The position numbers and the translations under genes were made by a program. Positions 10,053 to 19,846 of a DNA stretch of 64,000 bases are shown one piece after another (within the stretch, counting starts at the first letter, position 1; the number at the start of each line of letters is the position of its first letter). Under the pieces are notes generated by a model that did not search any database, was not told the origin of the DNA, and worked only from the letters and a program-made list of their open reading frames with translations. The DNA comes from Rhizobium acidisoli (GTDB lineage Bacteria; Pseudomonadota; Alphaproteobacteria; Rhizobiales; Rhizobiaceae), in assembly GCF_002531755.2 (NCBI RefSeq), contig NZ_CP034998.1, positions 3,038,001 to 3,102,000 of the forward strand. The letters run 5' to 3'.

Positions 10053-10934
10053 AGCACGGTGCGTCGGAAGCGTCCTGCAGACAAAGGATAAGCCAGCGTC
10101 TAAGATCTTCTTCGTCCACGCACTGTAAAACCGCGAGATCGAATGGGAGACAGTCACCCAGCAGGAATTCGATTGTTCTTGAATTTCGATCGGCAGACCC
10201 GATTTTTCCGAGCGGCGCACTCCTCCCCGCGTCGAGCGCGATCTAGGCGCAATCGTCTGCGGCACCATACTCGCGTTTCGTGCATTCGGGAAAGACGGTA
10301 ACCGCATCGCATTCGCCCAACTTAGATGACTATTGCGCGCAAAAGATAACCTAAGGTAGCACGCGACCTTTACCCATTCAATACAATCGACCAAGAATAT
10401 TTAAGTCGTCCCCAGCAGGCACCCGGATAATACTGCAATAAATCAAGTAAAATTCAAAATTTTATTGTTGTAATGCAGTCACATGATCAGATTCCTATAG
10501 TTAATGCGCGAGACATCCGCCGCATTTAGCTAGCCCCAATTGGGTACAGGATTTGTTTTCCATTGGCGGAAATTGGGCACAAAGTGTATCTAGTTTCTGA
10601 TAAGTGTCTCTGTTCGCACCGGCGTGGTAAGCCAGTGAAGGTTTGCACCAATGGAACCGGGCGGGTCTTCGGGCGCTACGCAAACCGATACCATTTAGCT
10701 GGTCAATCAGATTTTGGTCTGACGTCACAGGTGCGCAGAGACTTCGTGTAGGTGAAGTCTATTTGGACGGACAATGGCCTCGCTGCACAACCTCTTTTTG
10801 CACCTCCGACGAGGCCTCAAAGTACGTGAGTGACCTGAGTGCGAAAGGACTAAGGCCGGGTTCAGTTTTCCGCCTTCCATGGAAACTCGGCAATTGTGGC
10901 AAGGCCGAGTTCCAGAAACTCTACCCACGTGGTG
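10053..10934. other. long intergenic region, nothing recognised
   Basis: About 0.9 kb separates two minus-strand genes. The first part is the open but non-coding-looking 5' extension of the phospholipase-like frame. Positions 10390-10500 are AT-rich and probably hold its promoter. The remainder has only short overlapping frames, with no ribosome sites and no known product. Confidence 0.4.
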
Positions 10935-11813
10935 TTAGCTCGGCAGCGCGGCTCCCGCTGCACTGGCAAGAAGGGCAACCGCCTGATCTTGCTTAACGCG
11001 CTTGATGTCGCGAACCAATTCTCCAACCGTTATCGCGGCAAGCTTAAACAGTTGATCGGCTCCGTTGGTGTCCAACGTGTCGCGGGGATGCATAAGCGGA
11101 TTACGATCGAGATCACGCATCCGGTCAAGCATTGCAGCAACTTTTGGGGACGGCTTGGGGGAAGCAGCCGGATCGTCAATTAGCTTTTTCGCTTCGGTTA
11201 TGTACGCAAACCAGTTCTTGAGTTTTTTTGTATCGACTCCGAACTCTTTCAGGTATTCGTCCATTACCAGCTCGAGACCACGCAACGCGTGAAAACCGCA
11301 CGATGTCGGAAGATCGAAGGCTAAACACTTACCTGCGCTATTGAACTCGCTTAAGGCAGCTTCAGGCACGTCGCGCCTGTATTCCTCAGGGATGATGCTC
11401 GCGCCCTCAGCAACAAGTGCCTGGGTTTTATAAATCGCTATTTGTCCGACTGAATAAATGTCAATGTCGTGACACTCAGCCTCAAACACGCTTCGAAATG
11501 CGTCGATCTTTTTCGATATGGCAGAGTACTGCCAATTGTGAACCTCTTCATCGAACTTTTCAGCTGAGTATTTTCCGTCGATGTAAAGGTGTGCCACTGA
11601 CCATTCGTTTACCGCAGCAAGCAGCTCGTTGGCGGCGCGTATCGACGTAGTGAAACCGTTGTCGCTTTCGATAAATTTCGTCAACTTGGGGGGAAGCGAC
11701 ATCGTACCGAAGAAAACTGATCCAGCTTTCTGAGAGTCGGCCTGCAAACTCTGCTTCGCACTCTGCAGCGTTTCAGCCAATTCATAGTAGTCGAGAAGAT
11801 TTACGCGCTTCAC
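10935..11813 (-). CDS. cytosolic hypothetical protein with C-terminal HEPN-like motif
   Basis: The GTG start at 11813 has GGAGAG six bases upstream and yields 292 residues without a signal or membrane segment. The protein is all-helical by appearance. The C-terminal third contains CGFHALRGLELVMDEYL and then RDLDRNPLMHP, where Arg237-Asn-x3-His242 fits the Rx4-6H motif of HEPN-domain ribonucleases, including the polar residue after Arg. HEPN proteins often act in toxin-antitoxin or anti-phage systems, but no antitoxin-like partner is adjacent. The family is inferred from the motif and helix pattern only. Confidence 0.6.
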   Translation of the reverse strand: MKRVNLLDYYELAETLQSAKQSLQADSQKAGSVFFGTMSLPPKLTKFIESDNGFTTSIRAANELLAAVNEWSVAHLYIDGKYSAEKFDEEVHNWQYSAISKKIDAFRSVFEAECHDIDIYSVGQIAIYKTQALVAEGASIIPEEYRRDVPEAALSEFNSAGKCLAFDLPTSCGFHALRGLELVMDEYLKEFGVDTKKLKNWFAYITEAKKLIDDPAASPKPSPKVAAMLDRMRDLDRNPLMHPRDTLDTNGADQLFKLAAITVGELVRDIKRVKQDQAVALLASAAGAALPS

Positions 11814-12241
11814 GATGCACTCTCCGGTAGACCTCAATTCCGAATAACACAATTTCAACGTGGTGGATATTAACCCCCGATCCGACAGACAGTTATACCC
11901 TTGTTTTCACGAAACCGGGGCGCTTATTTGCTCTTACTGCGAACGAAGGCCCCGGACGATAACTCCTGGGAGGGTCCAGACATTTTGCTCCCCCTAGGGG
12001 TGCGCCCTCTCGCGACACCTCTCGGATCATCCGGCCGGCGACCGCACAATGCGCTCGGCGCTCTCCCTGTCCGTGAGCGCACTATGCGATTGCGCCTCGA
12101 ATAGCCCGCATCCTCAACTTTGCCAAGCTTCCCCACCCACTCGTTAGCAATTTGTTGACCATAAGCTGGCTTTACTAAGCCTGATGGATGCGGAGTTCCC
12201 GCCAGTCGTCGAGTGTTTTGTGTGAGACGGGATTGTAGGCG
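11814..12241. other. intergenic region at the right edge of the island-like block
   Basis: This region holds the promoter area of the HEPN-like gene and the 5' region of the murein peptidase gene. A short palindromic CCCCCTAGGGG lies near 11990. No tRNA fragment or recombinase gene was found that would define an island boundary. Confidence 0.4.
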
Positions 12242-13600
12242 TTGAGGTATTCACTGCAAGGTTTGTCAGGCGGAGTTGCCACACTCCTGTCGCGTGTTGA
12301 GCGCTTCGCAGCGCAGACCATTCTGCCGGCTCTGTTTGCGCTGCCGGCACTTGTCGGTTCCGCATCATTTGCCTCGGCGGAGGATCGCGCCCTGAAGCTG
12401 TTCTTTACCCATACCGGCGAGAAGGCGACGATTACCTATAAGCGCGACGGAAAGTTCGACCCCAAGGGCCTTGCCCAGATCAATCGGTTTCTGCGCGACT
12501 GGCGAAGGAACGAGCCGACCCGGATGGATCCGCGGCTGCTCGACCTGGTCTGGGAGGTGTATAAGCGCAGCGGCGGCAAGGATTATATCCACATCGTCTC
12601 CGCCTATCGTTCCCCCACCACCAACAATATGCTGCGCAACCGCTCACGCAGCACGGGTGTCGCCAAGAAGAGCCAGCACATGCTTGGTAAGGCGATGGAT
12701 TTCTACGTTCCCGGCGTGAAGCTTGCGACGCTGCGGGCGCTTGCCATGCAGATGCAGGTCGGCGGTGTCGGATATTATCCGACCTCGGGATCGCCCTTCG
12801 TGCATCTCGACGTCGGCAATGTCAGGGCCTGGCCCCGCATGTCCCGGCAGGAACTCGCGCGAATATTCCCGAATGGGCAGACCATGCATCTGCCGGCCGA
12901 TGGCCGGCCGCTGCCGGGATACAATCAGGCGATTGCGAACTACAAGAAGCGCGTCAGCCCCACCGCGATCCAGATTGCCAGCACCGCTGGAGAAGACGAA
13001 GAGGTGGTGGAGTCGGTCAGGCCGAGCGGCGGCACCAGAGACGGCAACCTGGTGACGGCGCTTCTGCCGACGCCGAAAAGCCGGGCAGTGAATGCGCTCG
13101 CGCTGCAGACCGGCGCGACCGAGCGGGATGACAAACGCTCCGCCCCGGATCTTTCATCTTTGCAGATTCCGATACCGGCGATGCGCCCGCCTGCCCTTGT
13201 GCGGGACGCTGATGTGGACGACGGACTGGAGACTGCGTCGATCGGCCCGATTGCCGCACTTCCTGGGAGACAGATCTCGGCATTGCCTGATCACGCCCGC
13301 TTCCATCCCCGCATTGTTGCAGCGGAGGCCTCCAGGCCGAGCGCCAGCATGATCGCCGCCCTGCCCATGACCGCTTCATGGGAAGATCCAGATTTCCTCG
13401 GATCGACCTCCGACACGGCGCTGATGAAGTGGGCGCTGCATTCTCCCGGCGAGGCAATGGGATTGAGCGCGCCTCGTCTCTCGCCCCGCACGGTTCATCG
13501 TGCGGCTGAGGTCGCGACGTCAGACGATGAGGTCATCCCGGTCGCGGCTCGAGGCCCGTTCGATGCCAGCCGGTTTGCGGTTTCGCCCCCGGAGGGCTGA
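12242..13600 (+). CDS. DUF882/M15-type murein peptidase-like exported protein
   Basis: The product is up to 452 residues. An N-terminal hydrophobic stretch ending ASFASA is a signal peptide or anchor. Residues of about 48-230 form a YcbK/DUF882 domain related to M15 D-Ala-D-Ala carboxypeptidases. Its metal-site motifs are SQHMLGKAMDF (His and Asp) and PFVHLDVG (His), with IVSAYRSPTTNN before them. Such enzymes cleave peptidoglycan cross-links in the periplasm. The C-terminal 200 residues are low-complexity Ala/Pro/Ser-rich and probably disordered. The TTG at 12242 is the first possible start; a TTG at 12263 is an alternative, and neither has a strong ribosome site. Confidence 0.8.
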   Translation: MRYSLQGLSGGVATLLSRVERFAAQTILPALFALPALVGSASFASAEDRALKLFFTHTGEKATITYKRDGKFDPKGLAQINRFLRDWRRNEPTRMDPRLLDLVWEVYKRSGGKDYIHIVSAYRSPTTNNMLRNRSRSTGVAKKSQHMLGKAMDFYVPGVKLATLRALAMQMQVGGVGYYPTSGSPFVHLDVGNVRAWPRMSRQELARIFPNGQTMHLPADGRPLPGYNQAIANYKKRVSPTAIQIASTAGEDEEVVESVRPSGGTRDGNLVTALLPTPKSRAVNALALQTGATERDDKRSAPDLSSLQIPIPAMRPPALVRDADVDDGLETASIGPIAALPGRQISALPDHARFHPRIVAAEASRPSASMIAALPMTASWEDPDFLGSTSDTALMKWALHSPGEAMGLSAPRLSPRTVHRAAEVATSDDEVIPVAARGPFDASRFAVSPPEG

Positions 13601-13696
13601 CTTCGAACGTCAGCCTGTGCGCTGCGCCTGAGACAAAGCGGGCGCCCCGACCACATCGAGATCATGGTGATGGGGAGCATGGGAGCGACCTTGCGG

Positions 13697-14224
13697 TCAG
13701 TCGCAGACGATGCCGTAGATTTCGCGATATTGGTCCAACTGTTCTTTCGGGCCGGCCAGCAGCAGCGGGCAAGCGGTGTAGTTGCCCTTCACTTTCCCAT
13801 TCTCGGTATACATCCAGTCGAAGATATCCGACTTCTCGAATTCGACGCGATCATCGGGCTTGATGTTGCGGATGTACTCAGGCGTATCGCTGAGAAGAGC
13901 GGTGAAATGGTCACCCGATGCCTTGATCTGGTAGACCCACATGAATTCCACATTCGGCGCCATCTGATCCGTGGTCAGTGCCACGCCTTTGGCCTTGTCC
14001 GTGAAACCGAGCTTGATGCTGTAATTTTCGGTTCCGGCCGGCGGATTTCGCAGTTTCTCGAGGAAGCCGTCCAACTCGCTTTTGGACTTCTCATGCGCTT
14101 TGGCCATGGCCGGATCGCCGGGCGCGATCAACTGGACGTTGTCGGTGGCCAGAGCGAGCTCGGTGGGAATGACAAGAATGGATAGGCCAAGCATTGAGAG
14201 GATTGAAATGAGGTTGCGCAACAT
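13697..14224 (-). CDS. exported DUF2314 (YegJ-like) protein
   Basis: This 175-residue protein has a signal peptide (hydrophobic to about residue 26, ending LALA). It then carries a DUF2314 domain recognised by KLGFTDKAKG, EFMWVYQI, FTALLSDTPEYI, GD/DD-RVEFEKSDIFDWMY and a closing YTACPLLL segment. DUF2314 proteins have no established biochemical role. The gene stands alone and converges with the murein peptidase gene. Confidence 0.75.
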   Translation of the reverse strand: MLRNLISILSMLGLSILVIPTELALATDNVQLIAPGDPAMAKAHEKSKSELDGFLEKLRNPPAGTENYSIKLGFTDKAKGVALTTDQMAPNVEFMWVYQIKASGDHFTALLSDTPEYIRNIKPDDRVEFEKSDIFDWMYTENGKVKGNYTACPLLLAGPKEQLDQYREIYGIVCD

Positions 14225-14320
14225 TCGATGGGTCCAAGATTGTTGTTACTATGTGAGGCAACATAGCTACCTCTGGTTGATCTTCAATATCGGCTTGATG
14301 CACCTGCGTCGCCGCTGCTT

Positions 14321-14839
14321 TCAAGCGACCGGTCGCTTCCAGGCCTCATAGTAATTGTCGAAGACGCCATCAAACTGCAGCTTCAACGGCTCCCCTGCAT
14401 AAAAATCCCTGAACTCCCGCACCACGTCTGCCTGGCGGAGAAATCTGCAAATCGACTGCCGAAATTTCGAGCTTTTCGCTGCCTTGGGCAGACGCGACAA
14501 CCAATGTCTGTTGGGGCGACCCACCAAACAGCCGGGAACGAGCGCCCAACCCGAAGGCAGCAGATTTTGGGACATGACGGCAAGGAACTGATCCAGTTCC
14601 GGAGGCGTGGCAAAGATCAAATCGACGCCATCAAAATGAACTGCCAGGAGACACCATAGCTTTCGTTGAGATGCAAAAGGATGCACGACACGTCGTGGGC
14701 GCTTAATCTGCCCACTCGGCGTCATTTCTGGCATCCATCCATACCATCGCGCTCCCGCCCAACCGCTTATCGGTGTTTCAGGAAATTCACGACTGTAAAA
14801 TAGCTCTGCCGATTTCATCGCCGCACTATGATTGGACAA
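14321..14839 (-). CDS. hypothetical protein
   Basis: This 172-residue soluble protein has no signal peptide and no domain I can name. It is rich in Trp and basic residues: FYSREFPETPISGWAGARWYGW near the start, PPELDQFLAVMSQNLLPSGW in the middle, and YYEAWKRPV at the end. Coding character is good, and no ribosome site decides the start, which may be the downstream Met at codon 8. It is in the same orientation as the DUF2314 gene but 96 bases upstream of it, so co-transcription is possible. Confidence 0.6.
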   Translation of the reverse strand: MSNHSAAMKSAELFYSREFPETPISGWAGARWYGWMPEMTPSGQIKRPRRVVHPFASQRKLWCLLAVHFDGVDLIFATPPELDQFLAVMSQNLLPSGWALVPGCLVGRPNRHWLSRLPKAAKSSKFRQSICRFLRQADVVREFRDFYAGEPLKLQFDGVFDNYYEAWKRPVA

Positions 14840-14961
14840 GGAAGCATGCGCAACGGTGGATCGTCCGGTCCCTCAGGGCGGGTGACATCATCTCGTTGAC
14901 GCTGGAGCCGCGTTAGCACCGTGTTAGCGCGCACCATCTACTGTCGTGACAACAAGGGAAA

Positions 14962-14984
14962 CCCGGTTATCCATTGCAACCGGG
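14962..14984 (+). other. hairpin in the 5' region of the small exported protein gene
   Basis: CCCGGTT at 14962-14968 pairs with AACCGGG at 14978-14984 around a nine-base loop, about 50 bases ahead of the ATG at 15036. It may be a leader structure. It lacks the conserved core of a cobalamin riboswitch. Confidence 0.4.
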
Positions 14985-15035
14985 GCAAGCAGAGTAGCGA
15001 CGAGACCTGAGATGCCGACGGCTGACGGAGGATAC

Positions 15036-15359
15036 ATGAAACTGGTTCTAGGCAACTCGATAGTGTCGTGTGCCATCCTGCTATCCAGCGTGGCGGGGCT
15101 CGCCGCCTCCGGCGGATGGCAGACGGATGGCCAAGGCACGCGATACTGGCACGTCACGCCACGGCCCGGACAATGCAACATAAGCCAGGCAAAAAACTTG
15201 GCGCTGCGGGCCGGCATCTATCGTAGCGAGGTTATCCAGCAGGATGACAATGTCATCGTGCTCAGAGGTCTGGATCAATCGGGCGACCGGCGGGTGATCG
15301 GCTTCGGCAACATCAGGGGATGCCCTGAGTTGGATGGCTATGAGGACGGGCATTTCTGA
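15036..15359 (+). CDS. small exported hypothetical protein
   Basis: The ATG at 15036 has GGAGG four bases upstream and gives 107 residues. The signal peptide (MKLVLGNSIVSCAILLSSVAGLAAS) is followed by a compact mature domain of about 80 residues with two cysteines (GQCNISQAK and IRGCPELDG) that could form a disulfide. The pattern SEVIQQDDNVIVLRGL suggests a small beta-rich fold. No function can be given. It converges with napC, 41 bases away. Confidence 0.65.
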   Translation: MKLVLGNSIVSCAILLSSVAGLAASGGWQTDGQGTRYWHVTPRPGQCNISQAKNLALRAGIYRSEVIQQDDNVIVLRGLDQSGDRRVIGFGNIRGCPELDGYEDGHF

Positions 15360-15400
15360 GGGCATGTTCAGCGCGTCCAGCGCCGCCTACAGAAGCTTCT

Positions 15401-16108
15401 TCAGAACTGTTGCGTATGGATTTCGGCCATAGCGCGACTGAGGTCGTCGATCGGGTTGCCGATCGACGTCTGCGTGCCTTCAAGCTCCTTCGGCATCTTC
15501 CAGCCGGGATCAATTCCCTGCATGTTGGGCAGCTCATGCGCAATGCCCTTATGGCAGTCGATGCAGGTCGCCTTGCCCGGAAGCAGATATTGCGTGTGGA
15601 TCGCCGCGGCTCTCGGCGTCTGTTTCTGCAGGTCCATTGCCACTGCCGAATGGCAATTGCGGCATTCGAGGCTGTCATTGGCCTTCATCCGGGCCCACTC
15701 GTTCTGCGCCAGGCCGAGACGGTGCTCCAGAAACTCCGGCCGGGTGTCGATGGTGCCGAAGATCTTGCCCCACACTTCCTTCGAAGCCTGCATCTTGCGG
15801 GCAATCTTGTCCGTCCAGTCATGAGGAACATGGCAATTCGGACAAGTGGCGCGCACGCCCGAGCGGTTGGAGAAATGGATCGTCCGGGTCAGCTCCTCAT
15901 AGGGATTGTCGTGCATCTCGTGGCACGACACGCAGAAATTCTCGGTGTTGGTCAGCTCCAGAGCGGTGTTGAACGCACCCCAGAACATGACGCCGCCAAT
16001 AAAGCCGCCGAGCGTCAGCACGCCCAATCCGATCGTCGCGGCCGGCGTCGTCAAAACTGACCATGCCCAGAGAATGAGGCGCTTCACCCAAGCGATCATC
16101 GTCGTCAC
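15401..16108 (-). CDS. napC: tetrahaem cytochrome c quinol dehydrogenase NapC
   Basis: This 235-residue NapC/NirT-family cytochrome takes electrons from membrane quinol and passes them to NapB-NapA in the periplasm. One N-terminal membrane helix (about 24-45) is followed by four CxxCH haem sites at about residues 59, 89, 149 and 182, as the family requires. The start is GTG, overlapping the napB stop by four bases (GTGA), so translation is coupled. It is the last gene of napEFDABC. Confidence 0.95.
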   Translation of the reverse strand: MTTMIAWVKRLILWAWSVLTTPAATIGLGVLTLGGFIGGVMFWGAFNTALELTNTENFCVSCHEMHDNPYEELTRTIHFSNRSGVRATCPNCHVPHDWTDKIARKMQASKEVWGKIFGTIDTRPEFLEHRLGLAQNEWARMKANDSLECRNCHSAVAMDLQKQTPRAAAIHTQYLLPGKATCIDCHKGIAHELPNMQGIDPGWKMPKELEGTQTSIGNPIDDLSRAMAEIHTQQF

Positions 16109-16608
16109 TCGCTTCCGGCAGGCTTGAAACCAAGTTCGCTCATATCCTTGAACATGCTTGGCACCAGCGGTTTGATATCAGCCTGGGGAACGTGGCAGGC
16201 CGTGCAGAAATAGCGCCGGGGCGAGACATCGGCGATCATCTGGCCGTCCCGCGTCATGTAGTGGGTGACACTGATCATCGGGGCGCCGGAATCCTGAGTG
16301 AACTCCCGCTTGTGACAGGAGAGGCACCGGTTGGCGTTGACCGAAAGCTCATAGCCCTCGATCGAATGCGGGATAATAGGCGGCTGGTCGGGATAGGCGC
16401 GCATCTGCCGGCGGTCATCGACCACCCATCGCGGCAGGACGGCGGCAGGCTCGGACTGCATGGCCTCAGGCGGCCCCTGAAGCTGGGGGACATTCTGGGT
16501 GACGACCTCAGCGATCGATGCCGTCGTGACGAACACCAGCAAACCCGCTGCAATGGCTGTCCATTCGGGTCGTCTCAACCGACGACGGGGAGAATCTTGA
16601 CCGCGCAT
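16105..16608 (-). CDS. napB: dihaem cytochrome c subunit NapB of nitrate reductase
   Basis: This is the small electron-transfer subunit of the periplasmic nitrate reductase, 167 residues from the ATG at 16608. It has an N-terminal signal or anchor (about 14-33) after a basic RRRLRRPEW segment. Two CxxCH haem sites lie at about residues 95 and 135, and the family sequence [18 protein letters not shown] is present. The start lies inside the end of napA (34-base overlap). A longer frame starting at 16689 exists but would add an unlikely basic leader. Confidence 0.93.
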   Translation of the reverse strand: MRGQDSPRRRLRRPEWTAIAAGLLVFVTTASIAEVVTQNVPQLQGPPEAMQSEPAAVLPRWVVDDRRQMRAYPDQPPIIPHSIEGYELSVNANRCLSCHKREFTQDSGAPMISVTHYMTRDGQMIADVSPRRYFCTACHVPQADIKPLVPSMFKDMSELGFKPAGSE

Positions 16609-19082
16609 TTCTTGAAATCCGTCTGTTTCGAGATGGGATCGGTGGCGTCGAGCGTGACCTTGTTGATCAATTGGCTGGCGTCGAACCACGGGACGAAGAT
16701 GACGCCGGATGGCATCCGGTTCCTGCCGCGGGTGTCGATCCGGGTGCGGATTTCGCCACGCCGCGAGACGATGCGGACTTCGGCCCCCTGGTTGATGCCG
16801 CGTTTTCGCGCGTCGTCGGCATTCATGAAACAGCGCGCCCCGGGGAACGCCTTGTAGAGTTCAGGAACCCGCATCGTCATCGAACCGGAATGCCAATGTT
16901 CAAGCACCCGTCCCGTCACCAGCCAGACATCGAACTCGTCGTCGGGCGATTCTGCGGGAGGCTCGTAGGGTGCTGCCAGGATGACGGCCTTGCCATCCGC
17001 CTGGCCGTAGAAATTCAAACCCTCGCCGGATTTGACATAGGGATCGTATCCTTCGCGGTATCGCCATTTGGTTTCCTGCCCGTCGACGACGGGCCAGCGC
17101 AGGCCTCGAACCTCGTGATAGACGTCGTAGGGCGCCAGATCGTGGCCATGTCCGCGTCCGAATGCGGCATACTCCTCGAAAAGCCCCTTCTGGACATAGA
17201 AGCCGAAGGCCTTTGCCTCGTTATTGTCGTAGTCGGCACTGATGTCTTCGAGAGGGTACCGGTCAACTTCGCCGTTGCGAAACAGCACGTCGAAAAGCGT
17301 CTTGCCGCGATAGGTCGGATTGGCGTCCAGCAGCTCCGCCGGCCAAACCTCGTCGGTGGTGAAGCGCTTCGAGAACTCCATCATCTGCCAGAGGTCGGAG
17401 CGCGCCTCGCCCGCAGCCTGCACAAGCTGGTGCCACACATGCGTCCGGCGTTCGGCGTTGCCGTAGGCGCCTTCCTTTTCCACCCACATGGCGGCGGGCA
17501 AAATCAGGTCGGCACTCATCGCGGTGATCGTCGGATAGGCGTCGGAGACGACGATGAAGTTTTCGGGATTGCGATAGCCGTTATAGGTCTCGTTGCTGGT
17601 ATTGGGCGCCGCCTGGACGTTGTTGTTGACCTGCACCCAGTAGAAATTCAGCTTGCCATCCTTCAGCATCCGGTCCTGCTGCACCGCATGGTAGCCGGGT
17701 TTTTCCGGAATCAGGCCGTGAGGGACATGCCAGATCTCCTCGGCATGTTTGCGATGCTCGGGGTTGGTCACCACCATGTCGGCAGGCAGGCGATGGGCGA
17801 AGGTTCCGACCTCGCGCGCCGTACCGCAAGCGGAAGGCTGGCCGGTCAGGGAAAATGGACTGTTGCCCGGCTCGGAAATCTTGCCCGTCAGAAGATGGAG
17901 GTTGTAGACCATCTGGTTGGCCCAGACGCCCCTGACGTGCTGGTTGAAGCCCATCGTCCAGAGCGACATGACTTTGCGGGCGGGATCGGCATAAAGCTCG
18001 GCCAGTTGTTCGAGAAACTCCGGATCGACGCCGGTCATCGCTGCCGTCTTCTTCAGCGTGTAATCCGAGACGAAGTCCTTGAACGCCTCGAAATCCATCG
18101 GCTCGGTCTTGCCCGGATCGGCCGAATTTGCGGCCTTGACCTCGATCGGATCATCAGGGCGCAGGCCGTAGCCGATATCGGTCGCGGCGCGGGCAAATTT
18201 GGCATGCTTTTCGACGAATGCCTCGTTGACCCGTCCGGTTTGAATGATGTGGTTGGCGATATAGTTCAGGATCACCAGGTCGGTGCCGGGCTTGAAGACG
18301 ATGGGTATGTCGGCCAGATCCATGCTGCGATGGGTGAAGGTGGACAACACCGCGACCCGGACATGCGGTTGGCCGAGGCGACGATCGGCGACCCGCGTCC
18401 ACAGGATCGGATGCATCTCCGCCATGTTGGAGCCCCAAAGCACGAAGGCGTCGGCATTCTCGAAATCGTCGTAGCATCCCATCGGCTCGTCCATGCCGAA
18501 GGTTCGCATGAAGGCGACGGCGGCAGACGCCATGCAGTGGCGGGCGTTTGGATCGAGGTTGTTCGACCGGAAGCCGGCGCGCATCAGTTTCGTGGCGGCA
18601 TAGCCCTCGAAGATCGTCCACTGGCCGGAGCCGAACATGCCGATGGCGGTCGGCCCCTTCTCCTTCAGAACGCGTTTGCACTGCGCCGCCATCACGTCGA
18701 AGGCCTCATCCCAGCTCACCGGCTCGAACTCGCCTTCCTTGGCGTAGACGCCGTTCTGCTTGCGCAGCAGCGGCGTCTTCAACCGGTCCTGGCCGTACAT
18801 GATCTTCGAAAGAAAGTAGCCCTTGATACAGTTCAGGCCCCGGTTCACTTCGGCCTGCATGTCGCCGTGCGTGGCGACGACCTGGCCCTGCTTGACCCCG
18901 ACCATGACGCCACAGCCGGTCCCGCAAAACCTGCAGGGCGCTTTCGACCACTTTATCTCGAGCGCATCGATGCCGCCGGGCACCTGCTGCGCGGCGGCCG
19001 GAAGCGTTATGCCCGCGGTCGCCGCGGCTATCGCTGCCGCGTGCGCCTTCAGGATGTCACGACGGGTCAGTTCACCGGTCAT
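16575..19082 (-). CDS. napA: periplasmic nitrate reductase catalytic subunit NapA
   Basis: This is the molybdopterin-guanine-dinucleotide enzyme (835 aa) that reduces nitrate to nitrite in the periplasm. The Tat signal contains TRRDILK and a hydrophobic stretch ending LPAAA. The [4Fe-4S] site is [13 protein letters not shown] (about 51-63) with the fourth Cys in [11 protein letters not shown]. The expected Mo-ligand Cys lies in [15 protein letters not shown]. Length and order are normal for NapA. Its start overlaps the napD stop by four bases. NapD binds this Tat signal during maturation. Confidence 0.97.
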   Translation of the reverse strand: MTGELTRRDILKAHAAAIAAATAGITLPAAAQQVPGGIDALEIKWSKAPCRFCGTGCGVMVGVKQGQVVATHGDMQAEVNRGLNCIKGYFLSKIMYGQDRLKTPLLRKQNGVYAKEGEFEPVSWDEAFDVMAAQCKRVLKEKGPTAIGMFGSGQWTIFEGYAATKLMRAGFRSNNLDPNARHCMASAAVAFMRTFGMDEPMGCYDDFENADAFVLWGSNMAEMHPILWTRVADRRLGQPHVRVAVLSTFTHRSMDLADIPIVFKPGTDLVILNYIANHIIQTGRVNEAFVEKHAKFARAATDIGYGLRPDDPIEVKAANSADPGKTEPMDFEAFKDFVSDYTLKKTAAMTGVDPEFLEQLAELYADPARKVMSLWTMGFNQHVRGVWANQMVYNLHLLTGKISEPGNSPFSLTGQPSACGTAREVGTFAHRLPADMVVTNPEHRKHAEEIWHVPHGLIPEKPGYHAVQQDRMLKDGKLNFYWVQVNNNVQAAPNTSNETYNGYRNPENFIVVSDAYPTITAMSADLILPAAMWVEKEGAYGNAERRTHVWHQLVQAAGEARSDLWQMMEFSKRFTTDEVWPAELLDANPTYRGKTLFDVLFRNGEVDRYPLEDISADYDNNEAKAFGFYVQKGLFEEYAAFGRGHGHDLAPYDVYHEVRGLRWPVVDGQETKWRYREGYDPYVKSGEGLNFYGQADGKAVILAAPYEPPAESPDDEFDVWLVTGRVLEHWHSGSMTMRVPELYKAFPGARCFMNADDARKRGINQGAEVRIVSRRGEIRTRIDTRGRNRMPSGVIFVPWFDASQLINKVTLDATDPISKQTDFKKCAVKILPVVG

Positions 19083-19339
19083 CTAAGCCCCTCCGTTTCG
19101 ACATGCTCGAAAACCATATTCGCGGAGATGACCCCATCGAACAGCGATATGCGCGACAGGCATTCGCCCATCATGCCTGTGCTTGTCCCTTCGATGACGA
19201 TGACAATCTTGCCGCCGCCATGGCCGTGGACTTCAACGTTTTCCATCATCGCCAGTTGGCCGAGAACGCTCAGCGTCGCAGTGGGCAGCGTCGCGATGAC
19301 CGCGCTCGATATGTGATAGAGCGATGGCGTTTCAGGCAT
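19079..19339 (-). CDS. napD: NapA maturation chaperone NapD
   Basis: This small cytosolic protein (86 aa) binds the twin-arginine signal of NapA and delays export until the cofactors are inserted. It shows the NapD pattern: [11 protein letters not shown] at the start, then [17 protein letters not shown] and the helix ending with [11 protein letters not shown]. It overlaps napA by four bases and napF by eight, which fits tight translational coupling. Confidence 0.92.
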   Translation of the reverse strand: MPETPSLYHISSAVIATLPTATLSVLGQLAMMENVEVHGHGGGKIVIVIEGTSTGMMGECLSRISLFDGVISANMVFEHVETEGLR

Positions 19340-19646
19340 TGCGGCCCTCCAGTCCGTTTATCCGGGTCGCGATTGCGCCGACCGGACAGATCGCAAGACA
19401 GGCGTCGCATCCGGTGCAGAGCGTCTCGTCGATCTCCGGGAGAAACGGCCCGCCGATCCGCGGCCGGAATCGGATTGCATTCTCGGGACAGCTTTCGTCG
19501 CACGACCGGCAGGCAACGCCCCGCCTGGACAGGCAGGGTTCCGTCACCATGGCCGTGTGAGGCAAGGATGTTGAAGCGTCCGCCTCGGATGCCGGGTCGG
19601 GACGCCCGAGGAGCAGTTGACGGCGAGACAACGCTTTTGTCTGCAT
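19332..19646 (-). CDS. napF: ferredoxin-type protein NapF, short form
   Basis: This cytosolic iron-sulfur protein is thought to help load NapA's cluster. From the ATG at 19646 it has 104 residues. Cysteines at about 38, 46, 49 and 53 (ACRSCDESCPENAI) and 77, 80, 83 and 87 (CTGCDACLAICPVGAI) make two cluster sites. Classical NapF is about 160 residues with more cluster motifs, so this form is short. It follows napE by eight bases. An upstream ATG at 19697 is possible but overlaps napE. Confidence 0.88.
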   Translation of the reverse strand: MQTKALSRRQLLLGRPDPASEADASTSLPHTAMVTEPCLSRRGVACRSCDESCPENAIRFRPRIGGPFLPEIDETLCTGCDACLAICPVGAIATRINGLEGRNA

Positions 19647-19654
19647 GGCGCGCC

Positions 19655-19846
19655 TCAATGACCGGGAGGACCCGGAGGTCCGAAGACGATTTGCCACATC
19701 CAGACGGCGAAGCCGTAGCTGCCGACGACGCCGACTGCGATCACTGGCCAGATGCCGAAGGCAAGGACGAAGAAGGTGACAAGCTCGATCTTCCGCCTGT
19801 TCGGCCTCTGCGGGCCCGCAGAGCCGCCTTGGACCGGCTGTAGCAT
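19655..19846 (-). CDS. napE: NapE membrane protein
   Basis: This 63-residue protein has one membrane segment (about 25-48, VTFFVLAFGIWPVIAVGVVG) and a Pro/Gly-rich end, typical of NapE, whose role in the nap system is not settled. The ATG at 19846 has GGAGG eight bases upstream. It is the first gene of the nap operon, so the promoter must lie between here and about 20000. Confidence 0.88.
   Translation of the reverse strand: MLQPVQGGSAGPQRPNRRKIELVTFFVLAFGIWPVIAVGVVGSYGFAVWMWQIVFGPPGPPGH

Noticed and set aside
10501..10728. A 75-codon minus-strand frame (MTSDQNLIDQLNG at the start)
   Set aside because: No ribosome site, overlapping frames on the other strand and no recognisable sequence.
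3951..12200. Integration att sites for an island at tRNA-Arg
   Set aside because: I could not find a repeated tRNA 3' end or an integrase gene, so the boundary is not claimed as a feature.
14951..15025. A possible cobalamin riboswitch (AAGGGAA, CCGG and GAGACCTG-like elements)
   Set aside because: The conserved GCCACTG core and the spacing of the paired regions are missing. Only a simple hairpin remains.
16671..19316. An 881-codon open frame antisense to napA
   Set aside because: napA is certain on the other strand. High-GC codon bias keeps the mirror frame open, and the antisense product has no domain-like features.
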